Of a stretch of DNA of 64,000 nucleotides, positions 26,984 to 34,915 are shown in pieces. The notes below the pieces were generated by a model that saw nothing but the letters and a program-made list of their open reading frames with translations, was not told where the DNA came from and did not search any database. How positions within the stretch are numbered: the stretch's first letter is position 1; each line of letters starts with the position of its first letter. The DNA is from G965215145 sp965215145 (GTDB taxonomy: Bacteria > Bacteroidota > Rhodothermia > Rhodothermales > JANQRZ01), in the NCBI GenBank assembly GCA_965215145.1, contig OZ244038.1:1302001-1366000 (forward strand), given 5' to 3'. Position numbers and translations under genes: made by a program.

Positions 26984-28915
26984 ATGCGCTTCTTCCTCCC
27001 GTCGCTCGCTCCGCTGCGGACCCCCCGTCCGGCTTGCAGTCGCCGCGCTCCTGGCGGCGCCGGACTGTCCCCCTTGCCAGCGGGGACAGCCGAACGAGCG
27101 CCAGCGAGAGAGGCGGGGGGTATCCTGCGCCGCAACCATCCGCTGCTGCTCGCCTTTCTCCTCGCCCTTCTCCCCTCCGCCGCCCGAGCACAGGACGGCG
27201 AGCGCCTGCCCGACCTTACCCCGCAGGCGTTCGAGATCCGGGGCGAGTTGCAGGTCTCGCTGCCAGACCTCGAGCGGCAGCCGCTCCGGGGGTTCGCGCC
27301 GCCGCCGCGGACTTACGTCGTCTCCGCCGACCGCGAGCCCTACGTCGGCCCCTACGCGCAGCGCGTGGAGGACCTGCCGGTCGAGGCGCTGCCGCCGCCC
27401 GAGCCGCCGTCGGTGGCGCGGGCCGTGAGCCGGACCGGGCTGCTCGAAGCCGCCGCCGGCCGCTACCTCGGCCGCCACGGCCGGTTCGCCCTCTCCGCCG
27501 CCGGCTTCGGCCTCGACACGGAATACGCCGGCTATTCTGGCTTCGAGCCCTCCGACCGCCTCGCCGACTTCGCCGCCGACGACGTGCGCGGGCGCATCGG
27601 TTACACCGGCGGCGAGGCCGTCCGGTACGGGTTTGCCCTCGATGGGGCCTACCACGGCTACGGCCTCTACGGCGCCTACAACCCCTTCGCCTTCGTCGCG
27701 CCGAGCATGGGCTTTACGCTGCCGACCCCCTCGCCGCGCGCACGAGCCGTGCGGACACTGGGGGCGGAGGGTTCGGTGGAGGCCGCCCCCTCAGCCCGCA
27801 CTCCGTTCGCCGTCCGCGCCCGGTTCGAGACGACGGGGGTGGAGGACGACCTCGGCGGGGATGAGGAGGAGTCCGGCTCCCTCAACGACCTGATCCCGCC
27901 GGAGACCCGCGACCAGACGGAAAGCCGCATCACGCTGCGCGGTGAGGTAGAGCCCGGCCCGTTCCGGCTTGACGCGAGCGGTGCGTTCGGGGGGCTGGGA
28001 GACGAGGGGATCGGGGAGAGCGTGACGGGCTACAGTCTCGGTGGCGCAGCCGACCTGACGCTCGGAGGAGCTCAGTTGACAGTCGGTACGCGGCTACTGG
28101 GATACAGCGCCTCGCCTCGCAACGGCGGCGGGAGCAGCACGCTCGTCGCGCCCATCATCGAGGCAGAGGCGCCGCTGAGCCCGACGGTGCGGCTCTACGG
28201 CTGGAACCGTCCGCGCGCCCATCACCGCTCGCTGGCCGACCTCTTCCGCGAGAACCCCTACGCCGTGGCCGAGCCGCTACTGGCGCCCGACCTCGACGTC
28301 GTTAACGCCGAGGCCGGCGTCGAGGTGCAGGCCGAGGCCGTCCGGCTGCGGTTCTACGGCGGCGGGCGCTACAGCCCCGTCGGCCTCTACTTCCAGCGCT
28401 GGGACGTCGAGGCTGGCGCCTGCTTGCCACCTCTGGTCATCACCAGCCTCGGGGAGAGCACCTGCGGCGAGACGGGATTCGCCTATGGTCTCTACCGTGC
28501 TGACTACGACGCCGTCGCCGTTCTCCGCGGCGGCGCTGACCTCACGCTCTACGGCCCCGGCGGCATCAGCCTCTCACTCGGCGGCGAGGTCCGGCGCGGG
28601 CGGCTCCCGGACCAGGACCGCGCCCTCCCGTTCTTCGCGCCGCTGGCGGGGCGGCTCTCGCTAGCCGTCCCGTTCGCCAGGGAGCGCGGGCTCGTGCAGG
28701 CCACCGGCACGTTCGAGGGCGCCCGCCCCACGGAGCTCGACAGACAGGACGACGCACCGGCCTGGGGGGACCTCCGCGTCGAGGTCGGGTACCGCTTCGC
28801 CGGCCGGTTCGGGCTGCTCGTCCGCGCCGACCACCTCGCCGGGCGGGCCGAGCGCTGGCCCGGCTTCCCGCAGCCGCCGGCCGTGCTCACCGCCGGTGTC
28901 CGTGCCGGGTGGTAG
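26984..28915 (+). CDS. Outer-membrane beta-barrel protein with repeat-derived N-terminus
   Basis: The product (643 aa from ATG 26984) consists mainly of alternating beta strands rich in Gly/Tyr/Arg, and ends in PPAVLTAGVRAGW with a terminal aromatic residue as expected for barrels inserted by BAM. The real signal peptide appears to be NHPLLLAFLLALLPSAARAQ at about residues 50-70. Residues 7-46 come from a GC-rich palindromic repeat inserted in the coding region (27001-27122). Translation may therefore start later than 26984, but no ATG or GTG lies between the element and the signal. It is seven bases after the TPR gene. Function unknown. Confidence 0.7.
   Translation: MRFFLPSLAPLRTPRPACSRRAPGGAGLSPLPAGTAERAPAREAGGILRRNHPLLLAFLLALLPSAARAQDGERLPDLTPQAFEIRGELQVSLPDLERQPLRGFAPPPRTYVVSADREPYVGPYAQRVEDLPVEALPPPEPPSVARAVSRTGLLEAAAGRYLGRHGRFALSAAGFGLDTEYAGYSGFEPSDRLADFAADDVRGRIGYTGGEAVRYGFALDGAYHGYGLYGAYNPFAFVAPSMGFTLPTPSPRARAVRTLGAEGSVEAAPSARTPFAVRARFETTGVEDDLGGDEEESGSLNDLIPPETRDQTESRITLRGEVEPGPFRLDASGAFGGLGDEGIGESVTGYSLGGAADLTLGGAQLTVGTRLLGYSASPRNGGGSSTLVAPIIEAEAPLSPTVRLYGWNRPRAHHRSLADLFRENPYAVAEPLLAPDLDVVNAEAGVEVQAEAVRLRFYGGGRYSPVGLYFQRWDVEAGACLPPLVITSLGESTCGETGFAYGLYRADYDAVAVLRGGADLTLYGPGGISLSLGGEVRRGRLPDQDRALPFFAPLAGRLSLAVPFARERGLVQATGTFEGARPTELDRQDDAPAWGDLRVEVGYRFAGRFGLLVRADHLAGRAERWPGFPQPPAVLTAGVRAGW
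27001..27122. repeat. Palindromic repeat inserted in the 5' coding region of the barrel gene
   Basis: Inverted ends ACCCCCCG (27020-27027) and CGGGGGGT (27114-27121) enclose two hairpins: GTCCGGC/GCCGGAC (27027-27065, with inner CGCCG/CGGCG) and CTGTCCCC/GGGGACAG (27065-27089). The interval separates the start codon from the only convincing signal peptide of the gene, and it remains open in the gene frame. Confidence 0.65.
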
Positions 28916-28997
28916 CACCGGCGCCTGCCCGGCGGGATCGAGGGCTGGTCCGTCCGGGTTAGCCGTCGTATCCTCCCTTTTCTCCCACCGCTCTCCG

Positions 28998-29267
28998 ATG
29001 GAGCCTCCCGTTTCCGAGCGCCCCGCCGTCCGCAGCGAGGCCGTCGCGCGCGCCCTCGCCGAGCTCGTGCGCGAGCGGCTCATGCAGCGCGAGCCCGTCA
29101 CCGTCGCCGGGCTCGGCACGTTCCGCGTCCGGCACGCTCCGAGCCGGGTCGGGGTGGGGGCCGACGGGCACCGCGCGTTGTTCCCCCCGCGCGACGACGT
29201 CGCGCTGGAGCCCGCCGCCGACCTCCCGCTCCAGCCGCCCTCCGCCGGCGCCCGCCCGCATGGCTGA
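28998..29267 (+). CDS. Small HU-like DNA-binding domain protein
   Basis: An 89-aa protein with the layout of the HU/IHF family: helical N-terminal half (SEAVARALAELVRERLMQRE) and then the beta entry VTVAGLGTFRVRHAPSR, equivalent to the VxIPGFGxF turn of HU. The distal arm is shortened (DGHRALFPPRDDVALEPAADL) and lacks the usual basic, Pro-tipped arm, so DNA binding is not assured. The ATG at 28998 is chosen from the family alignment. Its end overlaps the next gene by eight bases, and that gene starts with a second HU-like domain, so the two may dimerise. Confidence 0.78.
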   Translation: MEPPVSERPAVRSEAVARALAELVRERLMQREPVTVAGLGTFRVRHAPSRVGVGADGHRALFPPRDDVALEPAADLPLQPPSAGARPHG

Positions 29268-30705
29268 CGCCCTCGCCGCCCATCTCGCCCGCGCGCTCGC
29301 CCTCACGCCCGAGGAGGCGGAGCAGGCCGTCGCCCGGCTCACCGACGAGATCCGCCGCAGCCTCGCCGCCGACGGGGCCGCCCACGTCGAGGCCCTCGGG
29401 ACCTTCCGCCTCGAAGGCGGGGAGTTGGCCTTCGAGCCGGACGCCACGCTCGCCCAGGCGGTGAACCACCGCTACGCCGGCCTCCCGCCTGTCCCCGCGT
29501 CGACCCCGGAGCCGGCTCCCGAGCCGGAGCCCGACCCGTTCGGGGAGCCCGAGCGGCCCGCGCCCGAGCGGCCCGCGCCGGAGACCCCTTCGGAGCCCGA
29601 TCCGATCCGCGACCTCCGCTCCGACGCGCCGTCGTGGGAACCGGTCCCCGACGAGCCTGGCGGGGAGACTAGCGGGGAGGCACGGACCTCGGACGAAGCG
29701 ACCGAAGGGGGGGAGGGGGGAGCCGCTACCGCGGACGAGCAGGGCGCCGAGGGCGAGCACGTGGAGGCTGAGGCGGAGGGCACCCGGGAAGCGTTCGAGG
29801 ACGACCCGCTGGAGGGCGTCTGGACGCCCCCGCCGGACACGCTCGACGAGGACCACCCGCTCGGGCCGATGCCGCCGGCGGAGATCGAGGACGCGGACTA
29901 TTCCGTCGTCGGCGCCGACGAGGAGGCAGAGGACGACCCCGCCACCGCCGAGGAGGACGAGGAAGCCTTAGAGGCCCCGGCCTTCGTGGCGCCGACCGGC
30001 CCCCTGCCCGCAGATGCCTCGGCGGGGGAACCCCGGCTGGACCCGCTTCCCTCCGATCCATCGCCCGTGGGGGCCGGCGACCCGCCCCCCGTCCGTCCCC
30101 CGTTGCCCCCCGGAGCCGAGCGCGAGGAGGAGGCCCCCGTCGTGGTGGCGAAGCCGGACGCGCCACCCCCACCCCACGCGCTGGGGCGAGAGCCGGCGCC
30201 GTCGAGGCGCGGGTGGATCGCTGCCCTCGGCGCATTGCTGCTCGCCGCGGTGATCGCGCTGACCATGTGGTTTGCGCAGCGGGAACCGGAGCCCCTGGCC
30301 GGCGCCCCTCCGCCCGAACGCGTCGAGGACGCCCGCCCGCCGACTCCCGCCGCTGCCCAGCCCCCGGCCGGCGCGGCTGCACCCGCCGAGGGGCAGGCCG
30401 ACCCGCCCGCGGCCGAGCCGGAGGCCGAGCCGGAGACTCCGCTTCGAGGCGCTGCCGGTCCCGATCCCGCCCGCGGTGGCTACACGTGGGTCGTCGCCTC
30501 GGAGCCCGTCCGGGCCGACGCCGAGCGGCTGGCCCGGCGCTACCGTGCTGGGGGCCTCCGCGCCGGCGTCATCGCCGCGACCATCAACGGCCAGGAATAC
30601 TTCCGGGTCGGGCTCGGCCAGTTCGCCACGCAGGCCGAGGCCAACCGCTACCGCCGCGACCTCCCCGCCGACGCGCCGGCCGAGACGTGGCTGCTCCAAC
30701 TCTGA
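29260..30705 (+). CDS. HU-like domain / SPOR domain membrane protein
   Basis: The product (481 aa) has an N-terminal HU-like (CCDC81-type) domain (about 1-75, with GAAHVEALGTFRLEGGELAF). A long acidic Pro/Glu-rich linker follows, then one membrane helix (about 312-333, WIAALGALLLAAVIALTMWF) and a C-terminal SPOR domain (about 405-481, GYTWVVASEPVRADAERLAR to the end). SPOR domains bind denuded peptidoglycan at division sites, so the protein probably links a cytoplasmic HU-type head to the septal wall. This architecture is typical of Bacteroidota/Rhodothermota. It overlaps the previous HU-like gene and precedes exbB/exbD. Confidence 0.85.
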   Translation: MADALAAHLARALALTPEEAEQAVARLTDEIRRSLAADGAAHVEALGTFRLEGGELAFEPDATLAQAVNHRYAGLPPVPASTPEPAPEPEPDPFGEPERPAPERPAPETPSEPDPIRDLRSDAPSWEPVPDEPGGETSGEARTSDEATEGGEGGAATADEQGAEGEHVEAEAEGTREAFEDDPLEGVWTPPPDTLDEDHPLGPMPPAEIEDADYSVVGADEEAEDDPATAEEDEEALEAPAFVAPTGPLPADASAGEPRLDPLPSDPSPVGAGDPPPVRPPLPPGAEREEEAPVVVAKPDAPPPPHALGREPAPSRRGWIAALGALLLAAVIALTMWFAQREPEPLAGAPPPERVEDARPPTPAAAQPPAGAAAPAEGQADPPAAEPEAEPETPLRGAAGPDPARGGYTWVVASEPVRADAERLARRYRAGGLRAGVIAATINGQEYFRVGLGQFATQAEANRYRRDLPADAPAETWLLQL

Positions 30706-30784
30706 GCGCGCCGGCCCCGTAGGAGGCGAATCGGCCCCCTCACCCGTTCCTCCGCGGCCCCGCCCCGGCCCCCGTTCCTCGCCT

Positions 30785-31498
30785 ATGCTCCCGCTCGTGC
30801 TGTTACAAGCGGCGCCCGCCGACTCCCTCGCGCTCGCCACCCCGGACGAGCCGCTCTCGCTGCTCGACGTGCTCCTGCGCGGGGGATGGGTGATGATCCC
30901 GCTCGCGCTGCTCTCCGTGCTCGCGGTCTACCTCCTCGTCGAGCGCCTCCTCGTGCTCCGCCGCGCCGAGACCGACCCCCACCGGTTCATGGAGCACGTC
31001 GGCGACTACGTCCGCTCCGGCGACGTCTCCGGCGCCATCGGGTACTGCCGGGCCCAGGAGACGCCCATCGCGCGGATCCTCCAGCGCGGGCTCGAACGGC
31101 TCGGGCGGCCCATCGCCGAGATCCGCGAGGCCGTGCAGGCCGCCGGCAAGCACGAGGCGTTCGAGCTTGAGAAGCGGACGGACTGGCTCGCCTCCGTCGC
31201 CGCCACCGCGCCGATGCTCGGCTTCCTCGGGACCGTGATCGGGATGATCCAGGCGTTCCAACAGGTGCAGGCGCTGGAGGGGGCGGCGAACCCCGCGGCG
31301 CTGGCCTCCGGCATCTGGGCCGCCCTCGTGACCACGGCGTTCGGGCTCGCCGTGGGGATCGTGGCGCTGCTGGCCTACAACGTCGTCGTCGGCCGGATCG
31401 CCCGCTCGGTCAACGCGATGGAGCGCGCGGCGACGGAGTTCATCGACCTCCTCCAGACGCCGTCCGAGGCCCCGCCCCGCCGCCGCGTGCCGGCGTAG
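30785..31498 (+). CDS. exbB: MotA/TolQ/ExbB proton channel family protein
   Basis: A 237-aa inner-membrane protein. TM1 is at about 28-48 (GGWVMIPLALLSVLAVYLLV). A cytoplasmic loop follows, then TM2 (about 135-160, TAPMLGFLGTVIGMIQAFQQ) and TM3 (about 180-205, GIWAALVTTAFGLAVGIVAL). These motifs are those of ExbB/TolQ subunits that form the pentameric proton channel driving TonB or Tol. The start at ATG 30785 gives a short periplasmic N-terminus. The ExbD partner follows after a heptad-repeat hairpin. The preceding SPOR gene suggests a Tol-like, division-linked role as readily as iron uptake. Confidence 0.93.
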   Translation: MLPLVLLQAAPADSLALATPDEPLSLLDVLLRGGWVMIPLALLSVLAVYLLVERLLVLRRAETDPHRFMEHVGDYVRSGDVSGAIGYCRAQETPIARILQRGLERLGRPIAEIREAVQAAGKHEAFELEKRTDWLASVAATAPMLGFLGTVIGMIQAFQQVQALEGAANPAALASGIWAALVTTAFGLAVGIVALLAYNVVVGRIARSVNAMERAATEFIDLLQTPSEAPPRRRVPA

Positions 31499-31500
31499 TG

Positions 31501-31582
31501 GGCAACGAGTAGGGCGCATCGCATAGGGGAGCTTCGCCGCCACGGGTGCCCCTACGCAATACGCACCACGCAATACGCACCT
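31501..31582. repeat. Heptad-repeat hairpin B2 (TGCGT type) between exbB and exbD
   Basis: The right arm 31549-31581, read on the minus strand, is tgcgtat, tgcgtgg, tgcgtat, tgcgtag, ggg. The left arm 31512-31529 reads ggcgcat, cgcatag, ggg on the plus strand. The innermost 16 bases pair at 13 positions, and all three differences are transitions that would be G-U pairs in a minus-strand RNA. The element separates exbB from exbD and lies seven bases before the exbD start. Confidence 0.72.
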
Positions 31583-31588
31583 CTCCCG

Positions 31589-31990
31589 ATGCCCCTCGAC
31601 TTCTCCTCCGGCCGCCGCCCGCTCTCGGCCTTCAGCCTCGCCGGGATGACGGACATCGTGCTGCTGCTGCTGATCTTCTTCCTGCTGACCTCGTCGTTCG
31701 TAGCGCAGTATGGGATCCGGGTGACGCTGCCGCAGGTGGCCGCCGCCGCGCCGCCCGAGGACCGCAGCCTCGACGTGACGCTGACGGCCGACGGGACGAC
31801 GTTCGTGCAGGGCGTCGAGACGACCCCGGCCGCGCTGGAGGCCGCCATCCTAGAGGCGGCCCCCGGCCACGACGCCCTCGTCCTCCGCGCCGACCAGGAG
31901 GCCACCGTCGGGCAGTTCGCCGCCGTGGCGAGCGCCGCCCGCGCCGCCGGCCTGCGGGTGCTGATGGCGACGGAGCCGGACGAGCGGTAG
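31589..31990 (+). CDS. exbD: ExbD/TolR family biopolymer transport protein
   Basis: A 133-aa single-pass membrane protein. A short cytoplasmic N-terminus (MPLDFSSGRRPLSAFSLAGM) precedes one membrane helix (about 20-40, TDIVLLLLIFFLLTSSFV) that carries the membrane Asp (TDIV) of ExbD/TolR, part of the proton path. A periplasmic domain follows (LDVTLTADGTTFVQG, ALVLRADQEATVGQFAAVA). It is the normal partner of the ExbB-type gene upstream. A small hairpin overlaps its stop codon. Confidence 0.92.
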   Translation: MPLDFSSGRRPLSAFSLAGMTDIVLLLLIFFLLTSSFVAQYGIRVTLPQVAAAAPPEDRSLDVTLTADGTTFVQGVETTPAALEAAILEAAPGHDALVLRADQEATVGQFAAVASAARAAGLRVLMATEPDER

Positions 31991-32000
31991 GGGGCTACCG
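31985..32000 (+). terminator. Short hairpin at the exbD stop codon
   Basis: CGGTAG (31985-31990, including the TAG stop) and CTACCG (31995-32000) enclose GGGG. The perfect 6-bp stem with a 4-nt loop lacks a T-tract. It could weakly terminate the exbB-exbD transcript. Confidence 0.3.
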
Positions 32001-32061
32001 GGCGGCCCGTTACCATCGGCGCCGGGGCGGCGTCTAAGGGGTGTCCGACGCCCCTAGACTG

Positions 32062-32862
32062 ATGCGCTTTTTCCTGACAGCTCTCGTCACGCTCACGACG
32101 CTCCCCACCCCACAGGCTCAGCCCACCGAGGCGGACACTCTAGGTGGGGTCAGCGTCGTCCTCACCTCGGAGGCTTCCGGGCGCCGCCTGCCCCAGGTGC
32201 CGCTGCGGCTGCTCCCGCTCGGGCGCGAGGGGGGCGGGTGGACGGGGGAGACGGACAGTGAGGGGGCCGCCCTCTTCTCTGGAATCCCCGCCGGGTTGTA
32301 CGTGCTGGAGGCGCAGCCGCGCGGCTTCGCAGCGGAGGCGGAGGTCGTGGCTGTGGGGGAGGGCGAGCGCGTGGTTGTTCGTCGCCGGCTCCTCCTGCTC
32401 CGGGAACTGGGGGAGGTCCGAGTCGAGGCGGAGCGGTTCTCGGATCGGCTGGTGGAGGAGGGGTTCTACGACCGCCGCCGACGTGGCTTCGGCTACCACG
32501 TGACCCGCCGGCAGATCGAAGCCCAGGCAGCGATCCGACTTTCCGACATCCTCCGCCGTTTCCCCAGCGTCCGCATCCTCCGGGAGGGCCCTCTCCTGTA
32601 CGCGTCGAACCCGACCCCCAGCTCGCTTGGCCTCGGCTTCAGCGCCTCGGCCGCAGACCCGGGGCCGACGGCGCTCTCCTTCGCGTGCCCCTACGCCATC
32701 TACACCAACGGTCTTGCGGCGAACTTCCCGGACCGCCCCTATGACCTCGACACCACCCCGCTCGACATCGTCGCGGGCGTCGAGGTGTACCCCCGGTCGA
32801 GCACGGCCCCAGTCCTTTACCGGGAAGGCACCTGCGGCTCAATCCTGGTCTGGACGCGCTGA
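32062..32862 (+). CDS. Carboxypeptidase-regulatory/TonB plug-like outer-membrane protein without a barrel
   Basis: The product (266 aa) has signal peptide MRFFLTALVTLTTLPTPQAQ. It then carries a carboxypeptidase-regulatory-like sandwich (about 30-110, VSVVLTSEASGRRLPQVPLR, GIPAGLYVLEAQPRG) and a plug-like region (about 125-265) containing LSDILRRFPSVRILREG and ending IVAGVEVYPRSSTAPVLYR. This resembles the N-terminal part of TonB-dependent receptors, yet the protein stops where the barrel would begin. Proteins of this short type are known in Bacteroidota-related phyla; a truncated receptor is the alternative. ATG 32062 is preferred over GTG 32041 because it places the signal at the N-terminus. 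Confidence 0.75.
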   Translation: MRFFLTALVTLTTLPTPQAQPTEADTLGGVSVVLTSEASGRRLPQVPLRLLPLGREGGGWTGETDSEGAALFSGIPAGLYVLEAQPRGFAAEAEVVAVGEGERVVVRRRLLLLRELGEVRVEAERFSDRLVEEGFYDRRRRGFGYHVTRRQIEAQAAIRLSDILRRFPSVRILREGPLLYASNPTPSSLGLGFSASAADPGPTALSFACPYAIYTNGLAANFPDRPYDLDTTPLDIVAGVEVYPRSSTAPVLYREGTCGSILVWTR

Positions 32863-32899
32863 CCCACGGGGCCAGCTCGGCGGGGTGTCGGATGGAGCG

Positions 32900-34456
32900 T
32901 CACCCGCTCCACCAGCTCCGGTCGAGCGAGCGGTACTGCACGGCCTCGGCGAGGTGCTCGGTCGCGATGGCCTCGGCGCCGGCGAGGTCGGCGATGGTGC
33001 GGGCGACCTTGAGGATGCGGTCGTAGGCGCGGGCCGAGAGGCCGAGGCGGCTCACGGCCATCTTGAGGAGGTGCTCGCCGGCCGCGTCGAGGGCGCAGTG
33101 GCGGCGGACGAGGCGGGTCCCCATCTGCGCGTTGCAGTGCGCGCCGGCCGCGTCGTCGCCCGACGCCGCGAGCCGGGCCGCCTGTCGCTCCCGTGCCGCC
33201 ACGACCCGCGCCCGGACGGCCGCGCTCGACTCGCCCGGCTCCTTCCGCCGCAGCTCCTCGAACGGCACCGGCGTCACCTCGACGTGCAGGTCGATCCGGT
33301 CGAGGAGCGGGCCGGAGAGACGGGAGAGATAGCGCTGCACCTGTGGCGGCGCGCAGACGCACGGCCGCGAAGGATCATTTAAGTGCCCGCACGGGCAGGG
33401 GTTGAGCGAGGCCACGAGCATGAACCGCGCGGGGTAGTCCACCGTCTGCCGCGCCCGAGCGATCGTGATCCGGCCCTCCTCCAGCGGCTGCCGGAGGACC
33501 TCGAGCACCTGCCGCCGGAATTCCGGCAGCTCGTCGAGGAACAGCACGCCGTTGTGGGCCAGCGAGATCTCGCCGGGCATGGGGTTCGAGCCGCCGCCGC
33601 AGAGGCCGGCGTCGGAGATCGTGTGGTGCGGGGCCCGGAACGGCCGCGTGGCGACGAGCCCGTGCTGCGCCGAGCCGTTGAGCTTGCCGCCGACGGAGTG
33701 GATCTTCGTGGTCTCCAGCGCCTCGGCGTTCGAGAGCGGGGGGAGCACCGTCGGGATCCGCCGGGCGAGCATCGTCTTCCCGGAGCCCGGCGGGCCGACG
33801 AGGAGCGCGTTGTGCCCCCCGGCCGCCGCCACCTCCAGCGCCCGCTTCACCCCCTCCTGCCCGCGCACGTCGGACCAGTCGACGGGGTACTGCCGGGCCG
33901 CGGCGAAGAGCCCCCGGAGGTCGCGGCGGAACGGCTCGCCGGGACCGTTCAGCATCAGCTCGAACGCCTCGCGGAGCGTCGCGGCGGGGTAGACCTCCAG
34001 GCCCTCGACGACGGCGGCCTCGGCGGCGTTCTCCTCCGGCACGATCATCCCGCGCTTCCCGTCGCGGCGGGCGCGGACGGCGACGGGGAGCACCCCGCGC
34101 ACGGGCCGCAGCGAGCCGTCGAGCGAGAGCTCGCCGAGCACGACGAGCTCGTCGAGGCGCTCCTCGGGGACGGCCCCGCCGGCGGCGGCCAGCAGGCCGA
34201 GCGCGATGGGGAGGTCGAAGGCGGCGCCCTCTTTGCGCACGTCGGCCGGGGCGAGGTTCACGGTGACGGCCCCGCGCGGCGGCGCGAGCCCCGCGCTCTT
34301 CAGCGCCGCCCAGACGCGGTCGCGGCTCTCGCGCACGGCGCCGTCGGGGAGCCCGACGACGGTCCAGCGCGGGAGGTTCGGCTCGATGTGGGTCTCGACC
34401 TCGACGGGGAGCGCGTCTACACCGACGGTGGCGGCGCTCCAGACTCGGGATAGCAT
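32900..34456 (-). CDS. comM: YifB/ComM-family Mg-chelatase-like AAA+ ATPase
   Basis: A 518-aa protein. The N-terminal half is the ChlI-associated (Lon-like) domain (VEVETHIEPNLPRWTVVGLP). The AAA+ core has Walker A VGPPGSGKTMLARRIPTVLP, then TRPFRAPHHTISDAGLCGGG, Walker B HNGVLFLDELPEF, and a Cys-rich stretch ASLNPCPCGHLNDPSRPCVC typical of the family. In Vibrio and relatives ComM is a hexameric helicase that promotes branch migration during natural transformation. It lies alone on the minus strand. The start ATG 34456 matches the family N-terminus. Confidence 0.94.
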   Translation of the reverse strand: MLSRVWSAATVGVDALPVEVETHIEPNLPRWTVVGLPDGAVRESRDRVWAALKSAGLAPPRGAVTVNLAPADVRKEGAAFDLPIALGLLAAAGGAVPEERLDELVVLGELSLDGSLRPVRGVLPVAVRARRDGKRGMIVPEENAAEAAVVEGLEVYPAATLREAFELMLNGPGEPFRRDLRGLFAAARQYPVDWSDVRGQEGVKRALEVAAAGGHNALLVGPPGSGKTMLARRIPTVLPPLSNAEALETTKIHSVGGKLNGSAQHGLVATRPFRAPHHTISDAGLCGGGSNPMPGEISLAHNGVLFLDELPEFRRQVLEVLRQPLEEGRITIARARQTVDYPARFMLVASLNPCPCGHLNDPSRPCVCAPPQVQRYLSRLSGPLLDRIDLHVEVTPVPFEELRRKEPGESSAAVRARVVAARERQAARLAASGDDAAGAHCNAQMGTRLVRRHCALDAAGEHLLKMAVSRLGLSARAYDRILKVARTIADLAGAEAIATEHLAEAVQYRSLDRSWWSG

Positions 34457-34515
34457 GGCGGTGGGGGTGGGGTTCGGACCCCTAGACACCGATCCGCCGG
34501 GGGTGCAACCCCGAG

Positions 34516-34576
34516 GGCGTTGCGTGGAGCGCGTTTCGTGTTCTGGTGCCTGCCTTCAAGACGCGATACGCAATGT
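34516..34576. repeat. Heptad-repeat hairpin B3 (TGCGT type) downstream of a small membrane protein gene
   Basis: The left arm (34517-34540) reads tgcgtgg, agcgcgt, ttcgtgt. The right arm (34560-34575), on the other strand, reads tgcgtat, cgcgtct. Read on the minus strand, the loop (gaaggcaggcaccagaacacg) is nearly the same as that of the element at 38935 (gaaggcaggatccaaaacacg), with 17 of 21 matches, so these two are close relatives in opposite orientation. Confidence 0.75.
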
Positions 34577-34579
34577 GCT

Positions 34580-34798
34580 TTACCCCGTCGCCCGCAGCGC
34601 CAGCTTGTACCCGATGTAGCCCGTCACCCCGAACATGATGGCGTAGAGCGTGTCGTCGTAGGGCTCCGTCGTGACGGTCTCGAAGAGGAAGGCCGGCACG
34701 CCCGCGCCGATCCCGCCTGTGACGGCGAACACGACGGCGTAGACGAACCAGAGCGCGACGGCGCGGCCGACGGAGAGGGGGCGGAGTGGGGCTTCCAT
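34580..34798 (-). CDS. Small two-helix membrane protein
   Basis: A 72-aa protein of unknown function. It begins MEAPLRPLSVGRAVALWFVY and has two hydrophobic segments (about 12-35 and 48-68) separated by an acidic hairpin (ETVTTEPYDD). The C-terminus is Arg-rich (KLALRATG). The gene stands alone on the minus strand between comM and the peptidase gene. Its 3' end abuts the B3 repeat. Two well-formed membrane segments and few rare codons support a real gene, but no family is recognised. Confidence 0.55.
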   Translation of the reverse strand: MEAPLRPLSVGRAVALWFVYAVVFAVTGGIGAGVPAFLFETVTTEPYDDTLYAIMFGVTGYIGYKLALRATG

Positions 34799-34915
34799 GC
34801 GAGCGAAAGGGAGGTGAGGGAGAGGAGCGGCAAATCTACGGGGATCGCCGAAGGCGCCGGACGTGCGCAGTCCGCGCCGTCGTTCGTTTCTTTAGCCGAA
34901 CCCACCGACCCCGCC

